The notes under the pieces are model-generated. The model was not told the DNA's origin, searched no databases, and saw only the letters and a list, made by a program, of their open reading frames with translations. 64,000 bases of DNA from Irpex lacteus (lineage: Eukaryota; Basidiomycota; Agaricomycetes; Polyporales; Irpicaceae): the NCBI GenBank assembly GCA_001986395.2, contig MQVO02000016.1, positions 186,001 through 250,000 on the forward strand, written 5' to 3'. Each line of letters starts with the position of its first letter. The stretch's first letter is position 1. A program made the translations under genes and the position numbers. Positions 62,623 to 64,000 of the stretch are shown piece after piece.

Positions 62623-64000
62623 CTAGAGGGCCGCACCAAACTTGTCAAGTTCGATGACTGATCGCGGCGCGGAGAGCCATCAGTCATTTGATCGCTTCCG
62701 GCTCTCAGCAGGAACTGTTCAAGTTGATTGCATGCTGACCTCCAAGTTGTAGCTTGTAGCCTCGAGTGACAGAGGCGAAAGGTGTTCTTTTGTGAAGTGA
62801 CAGCGTTGTTCGACACTTTCGTTTGTTCAGTTGGCTGTACACAATAACGCCACTCGCGCCAGTCTCCAGGAAACTGCTCCGAGTCTACAAATCACCCAGT
62901 CCTTGTCCTTCAAGTTGTGCGAGGATTTCGTTGTCAAGAAGTCAATAACCGACCAGTGATGGACTGACTATTTTCTACAAGATGAAGGGTTCAAAGGCAC
63001 CAATGGCACGTACTCTCTTTTGTGTCTCTGGGTATGATGCTGACATCAGTACCAGTGAAATATGGATGTTGTGCCACACTTACTACAAGTACGGCTGTCC
63101 TCGGTGTACTGCTATGGAGCAACGTGTGCCCATATTCTTTAGACTGCTTGCCTGGCATTTCCGTGACGTCCATGGTTATGGAATCCTGCTGTTGTCAAGA
63201 CATTCACAACAAGGTTTCCCTGACCTGATTATGCTGAGACGGTGCTTGTACTTGAATAACGTTCATAATGGAGCACAGGAGACATTATGCACGTATTCGG
63301 GTTACATAGTGCCATAAAGCGTCAATATGCTCACTGTTCTCACCTTATTGTAGTATCTTCAATTGGCCGATCAAGGCAGTAGAACTCAATCAGCTGCTAT
63401 ATATCGCTTGGACACGTAGAATGAGAAAGTCGGAGACAAGATTCTGTAAGTATGAGGCACCCTGGACGTCAATGTACCTCGTTATCAGTAGAAGCCGCCT
63501 GTGCGCTTCCATGGTCAAACATACTGCACTCTCCCAACAACGTGTCAGCCGGGTGTTATGATTAACGTAAGGATTCAGGTTGTTCGTATAATTCTATACG
63601 TACTGATCTCTCTCTATCTAACGCTCTTGAGCCCAGAATAGACTTGCATTGCACACATAAGCGAAGACTTGCATCACAAGCCCAGTGAACGCCTGTTTGA
63701 GTTTCGCCACTGTTACATTGTGAAAGGAATACTCCCGCAACGGTATAACAATCCATCATCTCATTTAGTGTCTCATATACTTGATGTGTGCCAAGGAGCG
63801 GCATGCTTGCCGAATCGCACTCAGTTCAATGGATGGAGCGGCGCCCGTCTGAACACAACGGACGTACAGCTTCCAGACGGGTTACTGCTATACTTCGCCA
63901 GCAAGGTTTCGATCGTTTGAGGAAAAGCTGGCAGTACTTATCCTTCTTGTGCACCCTCGCATCATGTTCTCATCTCAAGACCCACAATACGCCGTTCAAA
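62623..64000. other. Intergenic to window end, no gene recognised
   Basis: Short frames only; the longest (62982-63317, plus, 111 codons, MKGSKAPMARTLFCVSG..) has no known motif or spliced partner that I can see. A gene running off the window end cannot be excluded. Confidence 0.45.

Noticed and set aside
62982..63317. 111-codon plus-strand frame at the right end
   Set aside because: No family motif or consistent exon chain; kept only as unassigned sequence.

Overview
The window comes from a filamentous basidiomycete, most likely an agaricomycete (mushroom or polypore group). Supporting signs are genes split by many 50-60 nt GT-AG introns, a tandem array of fungal cytochrome P450 genes, a Plavaka-type DNA transposon, and a fungal housekeeping set (RPL10A, COG5, ILV6, a PDK1-type kinase). 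Gene models were spliced by eye, so exon edges are approximate unless a junction is described. No tRNA, rRNA or CRISPR array was recognised.

Left part (1-9000): a short TIR element (1136-1494), then two minus-strand flavoenzyme genes, a BBE/FAD-linked oxidase (1637-3530) and a phenol-2-monooxygenase-type hydroxylase (4073-7696). One intron of the hydroxylase has been enlarged from 61 to 1067 nt by a 1000-bp TIR element with a 6-bp target duplication. Middle-left (9000-23000) is housekeeping: a TPR/F-box/LRR protein divergent from ribosomal protein uL1 (RPL10A), a small conserved basidiomycete-type protein, a glycine-rich protein, a MYND-finger protein and COG5.

From 23282 to 50890 five paralogous P450 genes lie head to tail on the minus strand. 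The array is split between its second and third members by an 11,451-bp element (30591-42041). That element has CACTG...CAGTG termini, a 5-bp TAAGT target duplication, subterminal AGTGGnnnnnCCACT dyads, an apparently intact Plavaka/Tnp2-type transposase on the plus strand, a divergent gene with an RTC4-like domain, and at least one further minus-strand accessory gene of unknown function. This self-contained transposon with RTC4-like cargo is the most interesting part of the window.

Right part (51863-64000): ILV6 (acetolactate synthase regulatory subunit), a PDK1/Pkh-type kinase with a C-terminal PH-like region, an Old-Yellow-Enzyme-type flavin oxidoreductase, a CNNM/Mam3-type DUF21-CBS membrane protein, and a 543-bp fold-back element with 184-bp arms (62077-62619). 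The oxidases, P450s and OYE could belong to xenobiotic or secondary metabolism, but no core biosynthetic enzyme (PKS, NRPS, terpene synthase) is present, so a biosynthetic gene cluster is not claimed.
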